DNA of 64,000 nt from G963667675 sp965197565. Lineage in GTDB: Bacteria; Chloroflexota; Dehalococcoidia; Lucifugimonadales; UBA3495. Every line of letters starts with the position of its first letter. Position 1 is the first letter of the stretch. The position numbers and the translations under genes were made by a program. Positions 63,607-64,000 of the stretch are shown piece after piece. The stretch covers positions 434,001-498,000 of the forward strand of contig CBDANK010000003.1 of NCBI GenBank assembly GCA_965197565.1, read 5' to 3'. A model generated the notes under the pieces. That model made no database searches, was not told where the DNA came from, and saw nothing but the letters and a program-made list of their open reading frames with translations.

Positions 63607-63882
63607 ATGCCAAGCAGTCACCAATCCGCAATGACTAATGCCGCTATTGAGCCAATTCGCCATCCGCCCTCGCTGTTGGCCGGGCTGGATCCCGATGACA
63701 CCCAGGCGGACGGCATAGTCAACACATCCAGGCCGAACACTCACAAGATGGATAGAAGAAGACTAGCCCTTCGCCAAGGGGGACGGTGGGTTGAAGGACT
63801 GCAAGGGGCGGATCAGCGTGGTCACTGCCGAGGAGCGCTCCGCCCGGCACGGAAGGCCGATCGCCTTGGGTGGGGCAAATAA
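63607..63882 (+). CDS. Doubtful reading frame, possible small protein
   Basis: A 91-residue frame with an ATG 63607 or 63631 start; the latter gives TNAAIEPIRHPPSLLAGLDP near its N-terminus, followed by THKMDRRRLALRQGGRW. There is no clear ribosome site and the later part is Arg/Gly-rich, as often in spurious frames. It lies between the miniprotein and the HEPN-like gene start, so a short real gene is possible. Confidence 0.25.
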   Translation: MPSSHQSAMTNAAIEPIRHPPSLLAGLDPDDTQADGIVNTSRPNTHKMDRRRLALRQGGRWVEGLQGADQRGHCRGALRPARKADRLGWGK

Positions 63883-63913
63883 TACAGGTTGCGGCTACCG
63901 AGGAGAGAAGAGA

Positions 63914-64000
63914 ATGATCCGGCCAGAAGAGAACCACACCGAGGTGAGCCGCCAGTTTATTGGGGAAGCCGAAAAAATACTTGATGCAGGGAGACCTGTT
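63914..64000 (+). CDS. Start of a PaREP1/HEPN-like gene, cut by the window edge
   Basis: The first 29 codons are visible, preceded by GAGGAGAGAAGAGA, an excellent ribosome site. The end of the piece, FIGEAEKILDAGRPV, is the usual opening of PaREP1/HEPN-like proteins, which continue into a QASEKLWGA-like block. The window stops just there, so the call is tentative. Confidence 0.5.
   Translation, partial: MIRPEENHTEVSRQFIGEAEKILDAGRPV

Overview
The window is a GC-rich bacterial chromosome segment dominated by housekeeping genes. The best guess for the host is a Dehalococcoidia-like member of the Chloroflexota. This is an inference from the gene set: an AroH-type chorismate mutase next to a class-II-like DAHP synthase, DUF1800/DUF1501 pairs, LLM-type flavin oxidoreductases, a hydantoinase-like amidohydrolase, PaREP1/HEPN-like small proteins, and many GTG/TTG starts with strong Shine-Dalgarno sites. 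No rRNA, tRNA or CRISPR array was recognised.

Layout. 1-1513: a gene tail and a complete IS630-type insertion sequence. 1.6-6.8 kb (+): CPBP protease, trpA-aroH-aroF (aromatic amino acid synthesis), GNAT acetyltransferase, rhomboid protease, MoaD/ThiS-like protein. 7.0-19.9 kb (-): secA, pyrD, rpoC and rpoB, with a clear promoter in front of rpoB. 20.3-21.7 kb (+): dihydropyrimidinase-like enzyme. 21.7-24.6 kb: an accessory island with three HEPN-like genes, a tandem duplication, and two decayed copies of a divergent nuclease-like gene. 24.6-31.3 kb (-): a long probable operon DUF1800, DUF1501, NHL-repeat protein, small protein, SDR, ThDP enzyme. 31.5-36 kb: MFS transporter, Uma2 nuclease-like protein, aminotransferase, hicBA. 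36-40 kb (-): E1alpha, E1beta, E2 and lipB, a 2-oxoacid dehydrogenase operon together with the octanoyl transferase that starts lipoylation of E2. 40.4-42.5 kb: a small phage-structural-like cassette. 42.8-45 kb (-): phosphotriesterase-like hydrolase and LLM oxidoreductase. 45.2-59.5 kb: O-antigen-ligase/TPR protein, rpiB, Fe-ADH-like protein with a lost ligand, 2-hydroxyacid dehydrogenase, GT2, YvcK, ChrA, PGI/PMI, ligA and pth. 59.7-64 kb (+): a secreted metalloprotease-like lipoprotein, then a second accessory island with a coiled-coil gene broken by an amber codon, a membrane-linked protein with a PD-(D/E)XK-like QxK motif, a coiled-coil/TM miniprotein and the start of a fourth HEPN-like gene.

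The gaps are rich in short inverted-repeat elements: a MITE-like family with several copies, REP-like hairpin pairs, and a 33-bp tandem array. Two essential genes, rpoC (at the C-terminus) and ligA (mid-gene), each carry an apparent one-base frameshift. That points to draft-sequence errors, although biological causes are possible. The most system-like candidates are the two HEPN islands, at 21.7-24.6 kb and 61.7-64.0 kb. They share HEPN-like proteins, a coiled-coil/TM miniprotein, and a putative PD-(D/E)XK-type protein, and could be toxin-antitoxin or defence modules.
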